From the NCBI GenBank assembly GCA_023375785.1, contig SZWC01015089.1, forward strand, positions 22,689-62,848: a stretch of 40,160 nt of DNA, given 5' to 3'. Source of the stretch: Penium margaritaceum (taxonomy: Eukaryota; Streptophyta; Zygnematophyceae; Desmidiales; Peniaceae). The stretch's first letter is position 1; every line of letters starts with the position of its first letter. Shown here piece by piece: positions 21,766-31,537 of this stretch. Under the pieces are notes generated by a model that did not search any database, was not told the DNA's origin, and saw only the letters and a list, made by a program, of their open reading frames with translations. Position numbers and translations under genes: made by a program.

Positions 21766-22601
21766 CCCCCTCCCTTGCACCTTCACTCACTCTCACCCTT
21801 GGAGCCGAGTCCACTGACCCTGTAGACAAACTCTTCACCACTCCTATCGCCTTCGTGAACTTCTTCGATTTCCTCTGCCTCCGTCCCCAGCTAACCCCGC
21901 GGCTCAGACAAGAGTTTACCAAAGCCAATCATTGCCTCCAGATAGTTGGCATCTCTCTCGCCTACACCACTCCGCCCCACGGTATCCAAAACACCCAACG
22001 TGTCATACCAGAGGCTTCACCAGGACTGACCACAAAGGAATTGGATTAGGGCAAGACACCACAGCCACTAAAACCACCTCGCCGCGATGAATGCCACTAC
22101 GAGGTGGCCTGCTGTGTGATTTGGATCTGCGGCCGCAAGTTCCTTGCCATCATCAACACAGGGGCGACCCACATTACTGTGGCCCTCTGCGTCCTATGCC
22201 TCGTTGGGTGGACAGACCGCATCCTTCCCACGCGCCGATCGTTCAGCAATTCCGCGGGTGGCATGGATTACGGGGATAAAGAAGTGCGGGGCTTGCCTTT
22301 GCAGGTGGGCTATCTTCGTGCACCAATGGATTAGGTCACGCAGGCCCGGACCTACAACGTTCTCATGGGCATGGACTATCTCATCCCACGGCAGGGCAAC
22401 CTCCTGTTGTCCATGGGTGTTATGCAACTCACATGCGCTACGGGCACAAAAGAGTACACCCTCATCGCTGTGGGCGATCGAGTCACGGTGCCAATGACTG
22501 GCGTCTCACCCTTCTCCCTCTCAGACGCGGCACAAGAGGATGCACACGCATGCTCCTCCAGCACCCAAGTACCCGCGGTGCCCCCCCCGGACACGGAGTA
22601 G
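21729..22601 (+). pseudogene. Gypsy-like aspartic protease region with three stops
   Basis: One frame runs from here into the reverse transcriptase frame, broken by TAG at 22047, 22332 and 22599. The protease core is seen at about 22119-22200 as VIWICGRKFLAI followed by INTGATH. The retropepsin active-site triad D-T/S-G is present as N-T-G: the catalytic Asp codon is AAC at 22155-22157, so the enzyme would be inactive. A later segment (YNVLMGMDYL near 22350-22376) matches the C-terminal 'ILGMDWL' region typical of gypsy proteases. The Pro/Thr-rich stretch before the protease looks like a linker. In an intact element this domain cuts the Gag-Pol polyprotein. Confidence 0.75.
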
Positions 22602-22640
22602 ATTCCTGTTGAAGAATGGCGTGAACTGTCTACGGATCAT

Positions 22641-24188
22641 GTGGAACTAGGGGTGCGTGCAAGCCTTCTGGGGCTCTGGCACCACAGTGAACAGGTGTTT
22701 GGCCAGGGGCTTCCCATGGACGACAACGACGACTTCTACCCCATCCGCGACCAACTGCTACCTCCGCCCCTGCGGTGGGACCACATCCTTCACCCTCGTC
22801 TCTCACCAGCCAAGAAGCACGACTTCCGGGAGCTTTTGGACTCCGTTGCCGACATCTTCGCAGGATCGGCAACACACCTTGGAGTAGTCAACGCCCTCCA
22901 TATCATCAACACCGGCGCGGCTGCCGCAATCAGACCAAAATTCCGCTGGATCCTTCTGGACCAAGAGCATATCATCATCAAAGGTCTCGCGGAATTGAAG
23001 GCGCAAGGTGTGATAGTCCCCATTGTCAGTCCCTGGCGAGCCAACTTGGTCATTGTCGGCAAGCCGGACGAGTCCAAACGCTTCTGCGTGGATATCGGTG
23101 ACATCAACCACGTCACGGAAGAAGATGCCTACCCCCTGCCACTGATTGTCGACATCCAGGAGCGCCAGCAAGGGCGCGGTTGGTTCGCAAAACTCGACGT
23201 CAAGGCGGCCTTCCATGCCGTTCCCATGCATCCGGATTCCATTGCGAAGACGGCTCTTGTCACTCCTAAGGGCCTCTACGCCTTCACACGCATGCCTTTT
23301 GGACTCCGCAATGCCAGCGCTACATTTCAACACGTCATGGATTCTACTCTACACGGTATCCCCAACGTGAGCTGCTACATCGACAACATCATGGTCACGG
23401 CTCACAGCTTCGCGGACCTCTTCTTCTCCCTCTGCACCATCTTATCCGCTCTCCGCACTACTAACCTCAAGCTCAAGGCGGCCAAATGTTCCATCGGTGC
23501 CGCGGAGATGGAATTTATGGGCTTTGTCATGAGTGCCGAGGGCATCAAAACCGTCCCCGCAAAGATCGCGGCCGTCCAGGAGTGGCGCCAACCCACTACC
23601 GCGGGACAGGTCGAGATCTTTCTCGGCTTTGTCTCCTTCTACCGCAAGTGCGTCCAAGACCACGCCCGCATCATCCGCCCGCTACACCAGCTAGCCCATC
23701 AAGACAACCCCTTCAAATGGACATCGGAGTACGTCGCTGCTTGTGCGGAAATCAAGCATCGACTCGTCACCGCGCCCATGCTTGAATTCCCAGACTTCAA
23801 TATCCCCTTCTCCATCACCACCGACTCGTCTCGGGACGGCCTCGGCGCCGTACTGCCGCAGTCCATCCAGGAGCCCGTTGAGCGAGTCATTGCATACGCC
23901 AGCCGCGCCCTCACCGACGGTGAGCGCAACTATCCATCGGTGAAAGGCAAGTGCTTGGCAGTGTTGTGGGCCCTCCAACACTTCCGTGACTACATCAAGA
24001 ACGGCAAGCCCTTCACGGTCCTTGCTGATCACCAAGGGCTGCAATGGGTTCTCACGACGCAGAACCATGAAGGCATCCTGGCCAAGTGGGCCCTCCTCCT
24101 GCGGGGCTACAACATGAAAATCAAATACCAGCCCGCGCTCGCCAACCGAAACGCGGATGCTCTCAACCGCCTTCCCCGCGTTGACTGA
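22641..24188 (+). pseudogene. pol: Ty3/gypsy reverse transcriptase-RNase H, catalytically dead
   Basis: A 515-codon open frame continues from the protease frame; its first Met is not a true start because TAG at 22599 interrupts the same frame. Reverse transcriptase covers about residues 85-300: FAKLDVKAAFH (first catalytic Asp D186), RMPFGLRNASATFQ (215-230), and the active-site box as YIDN at 246-249 instead of YxDD. The Asn codon AAC is at 23385-23387. RNase H follows at about 385-510: TDSS with D395, then KCLAV where the usual catalytic Glu is Lys (K437, codon AAG at 23949-23951), ADHQGLQW with D463 and NADALNR with D506. In life this enzyme copies the element's RNA into DNA and removes the RNA strand. 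Loss of the second YxDD Asp and the RNase H Glu means this copy cannot act. No integrase or chromodomain follows. Confidence 0.9.
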
Positions 24189-24978
24189 CCGTCCTTTGCG
24201 AAAACGTGGGACAACCTCCAGGACTCCCCTCCTGCAGCTGCTCCACCAGCGGACGCTGGGCCTCAATGGGAGGGCGTCGCTTGTGAATTCACTGACAAAG
24301 AGTCCACGGCAGTGTACCAGCTCCTGTCTGAGCTGGAGGCAGTATAATCATTGGACACTGTGGAGACACTTCCAGCTCTCCATACCACTGATCTCCAGCT
24401 TGCTTGTCGCTTCAACCCCAACATCCGTGGATGGACACTCGAGGAGATCGCGACACATCTTCCCCTCGTACCTCACTGCCACACTCCCGCCGGACTCCCA
24501 CTGCTGCGGTTGCCCCTTTTCCTCCAACGCTGTCCCCCACGCCCGCTGTCTCCCCTCTCATTGAGACACGTCACCCCCTTTCCTTGGTCGACTTTCTCCT
24601 TCACTCCCCCGCGTCTGCGGATCGGCTCCATCACCTCTTCTCCTCCATGAACCCCTCTCTCTCCCCCGCCGGCATTCGCCTCTCCTGCACCCTCACTCGA
24701 GATACTGGCGTCCGCATGATGGCTCATGCCATCGTCACGACACACTCCCGCATCCGGGAGGATGCCTACCGCGCGCCATGCACGTGGGCTCCCGCTCCGC
24801 TGGTAACCGGACCGCTGCAACCTGCTGAGGTCCACGTGGCGTGGTGCAAGGTCTGGGTGTGTGGTCACAAATTTGTGGCCATCGTGGATATCGGTGGCAC
24901 CCATACCACCATCGCGCAGCGGATGGCCCGCACCTTGAATCTCGGCCATCTCATCACCGGCAAATTTGAGGATATCAA
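24189..24978 (+). pseudogene. 3' segment with a second, truncated protease-like motif
   Basis: After the RNase H stop the same frame continues as protein-like sequence (for example ATHLPLVPHCH near 24450-24480) with a TAA at 24345, then coding resemblance moves to another frame. That frame holds VWVCGHKFVAIVDIGGTH at about 24855-24908. It aligns by eye with the upstream protease start VIWICGRKFLAIINTGATH (same WxCG(R/H)KF(L/V)AI lead-in). Its triad is D-I-G, so here the Asp is kept and the Thr is lost. The segment ends at the satellite border about 20 codons past the motif, so most of the protease body is absent. It may be a second copy of a linker-protease module or the start of a second element. 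No integrase signature is visible in any frame. Confidence 0.55.
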
Positions 24979-24982
24979 AGTG
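24978..24982 (+). repeat. Right target-site duplication of the gypsy-like insertion (AAGTG)
   Basis: This matches the left copy CAGTG at four of five bases. The satellite consensus has C at the first base, so the right copy has changed or the true duplication is only AGTG. Confidence 0.55.
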
Positions 24983-25199
24983 ACGTATGCATCCTCTTAT
25001 TGGTCACTGTGAATGCTAGCCAGAACGTGCCACTACTTGTTGAAGGTCTTTGTACTTGCTAGTTGATAACTAGTGTTCCCAACCCATTGTTTTCCCCTGT
25101 GACCATTTGTGACTTGTGTTATGAGTTTTCAACGTTGACCACACACTGTGAAATTCTTTTGGTCATGGTTAGTGGCATATGCCTACTTTGGTTTGTCAC
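24979..25199 (+). repeat. Satellite block 2: F tail and first part of A
   Basis: The F monomer resumes (GTGACGTATGCATCC...GATAACTAG), followed by an A monomer that is cut at GGTTTGTCACTG by the next insertion. Orientation and register match block 1. Confidence 0.9.
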
Positions 25200-25202
25200 T
25201 GT

Positions 25203-25291
25203 AGTTACGTAGTCTTAGGAAAGTACTTAGGGTAGAACCCTCTCGACCACAGTTACGTAGTCCTAGGAAAGTACTTAGGGTAGAACCCTCT
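25203..25291 (+). repeat. 48-bp tandem duplication inside the solo LTR
   Basis: AGTTACGTAGTC begins at 25203 and again at 25251, and both copies run through CTTAGGGTAGAACCCTCTC. The two differ at a single base in the first 40 (TCTTAGG versus TCCTAGG) and diverge at the spacer. Each copy has the inverted repeat AGGGT-AGA-ACCCT. Confidence 0.85.
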
Positions 25292-25543
25292 CCTTGTTGT
25301 ATTTGCCTTCATGTTATTCATCATTCATTCCTATCCGATCCTCTACTCTACAAGCGCACATGTGCGCTCTTCCTTTCTGCCTCAACTCTCCGCACACACA
25401 GTAGTGTGGTGCATCACCTCTCCGCTCACTCAGCCGTTGTCGCTCCTTCGTGGTTCAGTACCGTCACTTCACTCTTGCATTACCATACGCACATTTTGGC
25501 TCTATCTTTACTCTCTCCAGCATAGCCTATAGCTGTGCCTTCT

Positions 25544-25634
25544 GCAGCGCCCGTGCCTTAGGCACTGCGTCCACTTTCTCTCACCAATCGTTATCATCAT
25601 TCAGCAGCGCCCGTGCCTCTGGCACTGCGCCCAT
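25544..25634 (+). repeat. Hairpin-bearing direct repeats 60 bp apart in the solo LTR
   Basis: CAGCGCCCGTGCCT begins at 25545 and at 25605. Each copy continues into GTGCC-N3-GGCAC, a perfect 5-bp inverted repeat with a 3-base loop (TTA in the first, TCT in the second), then ACTGCG. Confidence 0.75.
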
Positions 25635-26032
25635 CTTCTTTATCATTTCGCCGTCGTTCCGTCATCAGCTTCAACTCCCCCGCTTCAGCGCTTTGCTTCT
25701 GCCAACACGTCGGCGCTACGGCTCGTCGCCTGCGCCTCGGCTTCCGTGACTTCCTCAACGTTGAGCCTGCACCTTGAAGTGCTGCATCCAAACTCTTCCG
25801 TGCTCCTGAACTGATTGCACCTCATGCATACCTGAACATCGTGCTGCATTCATACCTCCTCAACTCCCTCCAAGACGTCATCACTTTGTCAGCACTCTGC
25901 AGCTTTGCAGACGCTTCCGCCTCAACCTCATCTACACATCTGAAACATCCTATTGTTATAACATTTTCCTGACAGTAGCCACACCGTGCCACTACTTATT
26001 GAAGTTCTCTGTCCTTTCTAATCGCTAAATAT

Positions 26033-26290
26033 GGTTCCGAATCCATTGTCTCTCCCTCAGACCATTTGTGACTCATATTATGAGTTGTCAATGTTGACCA
26101 CACACAGTGGACTTCGTTGGTCATAGTCAGTGACGTATGCACCCTTTGAGTTTTCAACGTTGACCACACACTGTGAACTTCTTTTGGTCATGGTTAGTGG
26201 CATATGCCTACTTTGGTTTGTCACTGTACATGGGTGCCACACCGTGTCACTGCGTATTGAAGGTCTTTGTGCTTTCTAGTTGATAGCTGG
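26033..26290 (+). repeat. F/A fusion with ~130-bp deletion
   Basis: F sequence proceeds to GACGTATGCACCCTTTG and jumps at 26147-26149 into A sequence (AGTTTTCAACGTTGACC). The second half of F and the first ~28 bp of A after the core are missing. The junction is not in monomer phase, unlike most other faults in the array. Confidence 0.75.
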
Positions 26291-27053
26291 TATTCCCAAA
26301 CCATTGTTACCCGCTTTGACTATCCGCGACTCTTGTTGTGAGTTGTCAGCATTGACCACATGAAGTGAATTTCGTTGGTCATGGTCAGTGACATATGCAT
26401 ACTTTGGTTGGTCACTGTACATGGTAGCCACACTGTGCCACTACATATTGAAGACCTTTGTACTTGCTAGTCAATAACTAGTATTCACAAACCATTGTTT
26501 CCCCCTCTGACTATTTGTGACTCGTGTTATGAATTGTCAAATTTGACCACACACAGTGACATTCTTTGGTCATGGTCAGTGACATATGCCTACTTTGGTT
26601 GGTCATTGTACATGGTAGCCACACCGTGCCACTTCTTATTGAAGGTCCTTCTGCTTGCTACTTGATACCTGGTGTTCCCAAATCATGGTTCCCCCCTCCG
26701 ACCATTTGTGACTTGTGCTATGAGTTGTCAGCGCTGACCATACACAACGGATTTCTTTGGTCAAAGGCAATACATATGCCTACTTTGGTCGGTCATTGTG
26801 CATGGTAGCCACGCTGTGCTACAAATTACTGAAGGTCGTTGTCCTTGCTAGTTGGAAACTAATATTCCAAAACCATTGTTTCCCCCTCTGACCATTTGTA
26901 ACTCGTGTTATGGGTTGTGAACGTTGATCACCCATATTGAAATTCTCTGGTCATGGTCAGTGACATGTGCCTAGTTTGGTTGTTCGGTGTGCAAAGTAGC
27001 CTCACCGTGTCACTACTTATTGAAGTTCTTTGTCCTCTCTAGTTGCTGCATAG

Positions 27054-27245
27054 GGTTCCCAATCCATTGTCTCTCCCTCTAACCAGTTGTGACTCGTGTT
27101 ATGAGTTTTCAACGTTGACCACACATTGTGAACTTCTTTTGGTCATGGTTAGTGGCACATGCCTACTTTGGTTTGTCACTGTACATGGTTGCCACGCCGT
27201 GTCACTGCGTATTGAAGGTCTTTGTGCTTTCTAGTTGATAGCTAG
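27054..27245 (+). repeat. F/A chimeric monomer
   Basis: It starts as F (GGTTCCCAATCC, GTCTCTCCCTCT) and continues as A (GAGTTTTCAACG, GGTTAGTGGC, GGTTTGTCACTG, TTGATAGCTAG). Length is 192 bp, so one monomer has been lost in phase, leaving a five-monomer HOR copy. Confidence 0.75.
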
Positions 27246-30200
27246 TATTCCCAAATCATGGTTACCCTCTTTGACTATCTCTGACTTTTGTTGTGAGTTG
27301 TCAGCGTTGACCACATGAAGTGAACTTCTTTGGTCATGGTCAGTGACATATGCGTACATTGGTTGGTCACTGTGCATGGTAGGCACACAATGCCACTACA
27401 TATTGAAGATCTTTGTACTTGCTAGTCCATAACTAGTATTCACAAACCATTGTTTCCTCCTCTGACCATTTGTGACTTGTGTTATGAGTTGTCAAAGGTG
27501 ACCACACACAGTGACATTCTTTGGTCATGGTCAATGACATATGCCTACTTTGGTTGGTCATTGTACATAGTAGCCACACCGTGCCACTACTTATTGAAGG
27601 TCCTTCTGCTTGCTAGTTGATACCTGGTGTTCTCAAAGCATCGTTCCCCCTCTGACCATTTGTGACTCGTGCTATGAGTTGTTAGCGTTGACCATAGACA
27701 GCGGATTTCTTTTGGTCAAAGGCAGTATGTATGCCTATTTTGGTTGGTCATTGTGCATGGTAGCCACACTGTGCTACTAACTATATGAAGGTCGTTGTCC
27801 TTGCTAGTTGAAAACCAATATTCCAAAACGATTGTTTCCCTCTCTGACCATTTGTGACTCGTGTTATGGGCTGTGAACGTTGATCACCTATATTGAAATT
27901 CTTCGGTCATGGTCCATGACATATACCTAGTTTGGTTGTTCGGTGTGCATAGTAGCCTCACCTTGCCACTACGTATTGAAGTGCTTTGTCCTTTCTAGTC
28001 AATACATAGGGTTCCCAAACCATTGTCTCTCCATCTGACCATTTGTGACTCATGTTATGAGTTGTCAATGTTGGCCACACATGGTGGACTTTTTTGGTCA
28101 TAGTCAGTGACGTATGCATCCTTTGGTTGGTCACTGTGTATGCTAGCCACATTGTGCCACTACTTATTGAAGGTCGTTGTACTTGCTAGTTGATGACTAG
28201 TGTTTCCAGACCATTGTTCCCTCCTCTGACCATTTGTGACTTGGTTTATGAGCATTAAGCGTTGACCACACACTGCAAAATTCTTTTGGTCATGGTTAGT
28301 GCCATATGCTTACTTTGGTTTGTCACTGTACATGGTTATCACCCCGTGTCACCATGTATTGAAGGTATTTTGTGCTTTCTAGATGATAGCTAGTGTTCCC
28401 AAAGCATTGTTACCCCCTCTCACTATCTGTTACTCTTGTTGTGAGTTGTCAGCGTTGACCACATGAAGTAAACTTCTTTGGTCATGGTCAGTGACATGCA
28501 TACTTTGGTTGGTCCCTGTGCATGGTAGCCACACCGTGCCACTACATATTAAAGGTCTTTGTACTTGCTAGTCGATAACTAGTATTCACAAACCATTGTT
28601 TGCCCCTTTGACCATTCATGACTCGCGTTATGAGCTATCAAAGCTGACCACACATAGTGACATTCTTTGGTCATGCTCAGTGGCATATGCCTACTTTGGT
28701 TGGTCATTGTATATGGTAGCCACACCGTGCCACTGCTTATTGAAGGTCCTTGTTCTTGCTAGTTGATACCTGGTGTTCCCAAATCATCGTTCCCCCCTCT
28801 GACCATTTGTGACTCGTGCTATGAGTTGTCAGCGTTGACCATACACAGCGGATTTCTTTTGTCAAAGGCAGTACATATGCATACTTTGGTTCGTCATTGT
28901 GCATGGTAGCCACGCTGTGCTTCTAATTATTGAAGGTCGTTGTCCTTGCTAGTTGAAAACAAATATTTCAAAACCATCGTTCTCCCCTCTGACCATCTCT
29001 GACTGGTGTTATGGGTTGTGAACGTTGACCACCCATATTGAAATTCTCTGGTCATGGTCAGTGACATATGCCTAGTTTGGTTGTTTGGTGTGCATAGTAG
29101 CCAAACCGTACCACTACTTATTGAAGTTATTTGTCCTTTCTATTCGCTACATAAGGTTCCCAATCCATTGACTCTCCCGCTGACCTCTTGTGACTCGTGT
29201 TATGAGTTTTCAATGTTGACCACACACAGTGGACTTCTTTGGTCATAGTCAGTGACGTATGTATCCTTTGGTTGGTCACAATGCACGCTAGCCACACCGT
29301 GCCACTACTTGTTGAAGGTCCTTGTACTTGCTAGTTGATAACGAGTGTTCCCAACCCATTGTTTCTCCCTCTGACCCATTGTGACTCGTGTTATGAGTTT
29401 TCAACGTTGACCACACACTGTGAAGTTATTTTGGTCATGGTTAGTGGCATATGCCTACTTTCGTTTGTCACTGTACATGGTTGCCACGCCGTTGCACTAC
29501 TTATTGAAGGTCTTTGTGCTTTCTAGTTGATAGCTAGTATTCCCAAACCATTGTTACCCCTTCTGACTATCTATGACTCTTGATGTGAGTTGTCAACGTT
29601 GACCACATGAAGTAGAGTTATTTGGTCATGATCAGTGACATATGCATACTTAGGTTGGTCACTGTGCATGGTAGCCACACCGTGCCACTGCATTTTGAAT
29701 GTCTTTGTACTTGCTAGTCCATAACCAGTATTCACAAACCATTGTTTGCCCCTCTGACAAGTTGTGACTAATGTTATGAGTTGTCAAAGTTGACTACACA
29801 TAGTGACATTCTTTGGTCATGGTCAGTGACATATGCCTACTTTGCTTGGTCAGTGTACATGGTAGCCACACCGTGCCACTACTCATTGAAGGTCTTTGTG
29901 CTTGCTGATTGATACCTGGTATTCCCAAACCATCGTTCTCCCCTATGACCATTTGTGACTAGTTTTATGAGGTGTCAACGTCGACCACACACAGCGGATT
30001 TCCTTGGTCAAAGACAGTACATATGGCTACTTTGGTCGGTCATTGTGCATGGTAGCCACGCCGTGCTATTGTTTATTGAAGTTCGTTGTCCTTGCTAGTT
30101 GAGAACTAGTATTCCGAAACCATTGTTTCCCCCTCTGACCATTGGTGACTCGTGTTATGGGTTGTTAACGTTCACCACCCATACTGAAACTCTTTGGTCA

Positions 30201-31017
30201 TGGTCTGTGACATATGCCTCGTTCGGTTGTTCAGTGTGCATAGTAGCCACAGCGTGCCACCACGTATTGAAGTTCGCTGTCCTTTCTTGTTGATACATAG
30301 GGTTCCCAAACCATTGTCTCTCTCTCTTGACCATTTGTGACTTGTGTTATGAGTTGTTAATGTTGACCATACATAGTGGACTTCTTTGGTCATAGTCAGT
30401 GACGTATGCATCTTTGGTTGGTCACTGTGCACGCTAGTCACACCGTGCCACTACTTGTTGAATTTCTTTGTACTTACTAGTTGATATCTAGTGTTCCCAA
30501 CCGATTGTTTCCCGATCTGACCATTTGTGACTCGTGTTATGAGTTTTCAACGTTGACCACACACTGTGAAATTCTGTTGGTCGTGGTTAGCGGCATATGC
30601 CTACTTTGGTTTCTCACTGTATATGTTTTCCACGCCGTGTCACTACATATTGAAGGTCTTTGTGTTTTCTAGTTGATAGCTAGCGTTCCCAAACAATTGT
30701 TACCCCCTATGACTATCTGTGACTCTTGTTGTGAGTTGTCAACGCGGACCAAATGAAGTGAAATTCTTCGGTCATGGTCAGTGACAAATGCATACTTTGG
30801 TTTGTCACTGTGCATGGTAGCCACACTATGCCAATACATATAGAAGGTCTTTGTCCTTGCTATTCCATAACCACTATTCACAAACCATTGTTTCCACCTG
30901 TGACCATTTGTGACTCGTGTTATGAGTTGTCAAAGTTGACCACACATAGTGACGCTCTTTGGTCATGTTCCGTGACATATGCCTACTTTGGTTGGTCATT
31001 GTACATGGTAGTCACAC

Positions 31018-31022
31018 CGTGC
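31018..31022 (+). repeat. Left target-site duplication of the copia element (CGTGC)
   Basis: CGTGC of a C monomer (CACACCGTGC) is repeated exactly at 36986-36990, where the C monomer continues with GACTACTTATTG. Confidence 0.9.
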
Positions 31023-31025
31023 TGT

Positions 31026-31041
31026 CAGGAAAGCTTTCCTG
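31026..31041. repeat. 16-bp perfect palindrome at the LTR edge
   Basis: CAGGAAAGCTTTCCTG reads the same on both strands. The right LTR has CATGAATGCTTTCCTG at this place, so the palindrome is specific to the left copy or was lost on the right. Confidence 0.9.
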
Positions 31042-31347
31042 GCATGCCCCAAACTGCCTGAGTGTCAACGGCTCCTTAGTGCAAAGAGACTTCCAAGGGA
31101 GGTGTGTGCTTTGGGTCGCCACAACACCAAGTGAGCAGAATCCAGGCAGAACACAGATTGCGGAAACTGAGAAAGGCTGGGAATCATCAATGGTTAGTTA
31201 TTTTGGTAAGATTACATCAGATTCTTATCGCCTGTGATCTAAGCTTTCCAGCGCATCCAAGCACGCCCAAAACGGAGCAGTAGAGCCCCTGCTACGGCCG
31301 TTAGAGTAAGCCATGGTGGAGCCGAGCCGCCCACCATACCCACGAAC

Positions 31348-31404
31348 GGGAATGACGGGAGGCGCTTCGACGGTGGCCTGTCGAAGCGCCCTTCCTGTCA
31401 TCCC
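31348..31404. repeat. Long inverted repeat (hairpin) inside the LTR
   Basis: GGCGCTTCGAC (31361-31371), loop GGTGGCCT, GTCGAAGCGCC (31380-31390) is a perfect 11-bp stem. The flanks GGGAATGACGGGA and CTTCCTGTCATCCC extend it imperfectly to roughly 24 bp per arm. The same structure is in the right LTR at 36372-36401 and again in the repeated block 232 bp on. Confidence 0.9.
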
Positions 31405-31519
31405 AACGTGGGGGGAGGCTCGCCCTGGTCCAGAAGACCATCCACATCCTTTTTGTTCATGGCCCATGTGCCCTTGGAGCTCATTGAAGTCAAACTCGGA
31501 TCACTGGTGGTGGAATTAC

Positions 31520-31537
31520 TCCGTCACCAATGACGGA
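31520..31537. repeat. Short perfect hairpin in the LTR
   Basis: TCCGTCA-CCAA-TGACGGA is a 7-bp stem with a 4-base loop, conserved in the right LTR. Confidence 0.85.

Larger units (their letters stand above)
17453..24978 (+). mobile_element. Decayed Ty3/gypsy-like element, 7.5 kb, atypical 3' end
   Basis: Satellite of type F stops at 17452 and resumes at the same position of the F monomer at about 24979, so this block went in as one unit. The left end begins TG and the right end reads ...GATATCAA, giving TG...CA ends if one mismatch in a 5-bp duplication is allowed. The order on the plus strand is: a 1.2-1.3 kb GC-rich non-coding region; a long degraded gag-like frame with a broken zinc knuckle; a protease-like segment; a reverse transcriptase-RNase H frame of Ty3/gypsy type; and a 0.8-kb segment with a second protease-like motif. 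I see no integrase (no HHCC or DDE signature) and no 3' copy of the left end. The element is clearly dead: it has many in-frame stops, frameshifts and lost catalytic residues. Confidence 0.85.
25200..25974. mobile_element. Probable solo LTR (~775 bp)
   Basis: Non-satellite sequence starts TGTAGTTACG and ends TTTTCCTGACA, the TG...CA form of LTRs, and contains no credible coding frame. Near the left end a 48-bp segment is repeated in tandem (25203 and 25251 onward). The style of this part (AGTACTTAGGGTAGAACCCTCTCCTTGTTGTATT) is cut here only for reference to its AGGGT-AGA-ACCCT inverted repeat and resembles plant copia LTR ends. The middle is pyrimidine-rich. No internal domain, primer site or partner LTR follows, so a solo LTR is the best reading. 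Left flank is monomer A and right flank is monomer E with no matching target duplication. Orientation is unknown. Confidence 0.55.
25975..31022 (+). repeat. Satellite block 3
   Basis: The array re-enters in an E monomer (GTAGCCACACCGTGCC...) and runs with the same six types and orientation to a C monomer cut by the copia insertion. A-type or A-bearing cores fall near 26150 (partial), 27090 (chimeric), 28228, 29372 and 30519. Two register faults are listed separately. No gene is visible. Confidence 0.95.

Noticed and set aside
17453..24978. The gypsy-like block as a host gene with introns
   Set aside because: Gag, protease, RT and RNase H motifs in order, broken frames and a target duplication identify a retroelement.
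25227..25290. TTAGGG as telomeric repeat
   Set aside because: Only one TTAGGG in each of two 48-bp copies, embedded in LTR-like sequence, with no tandem TTAGGG run.
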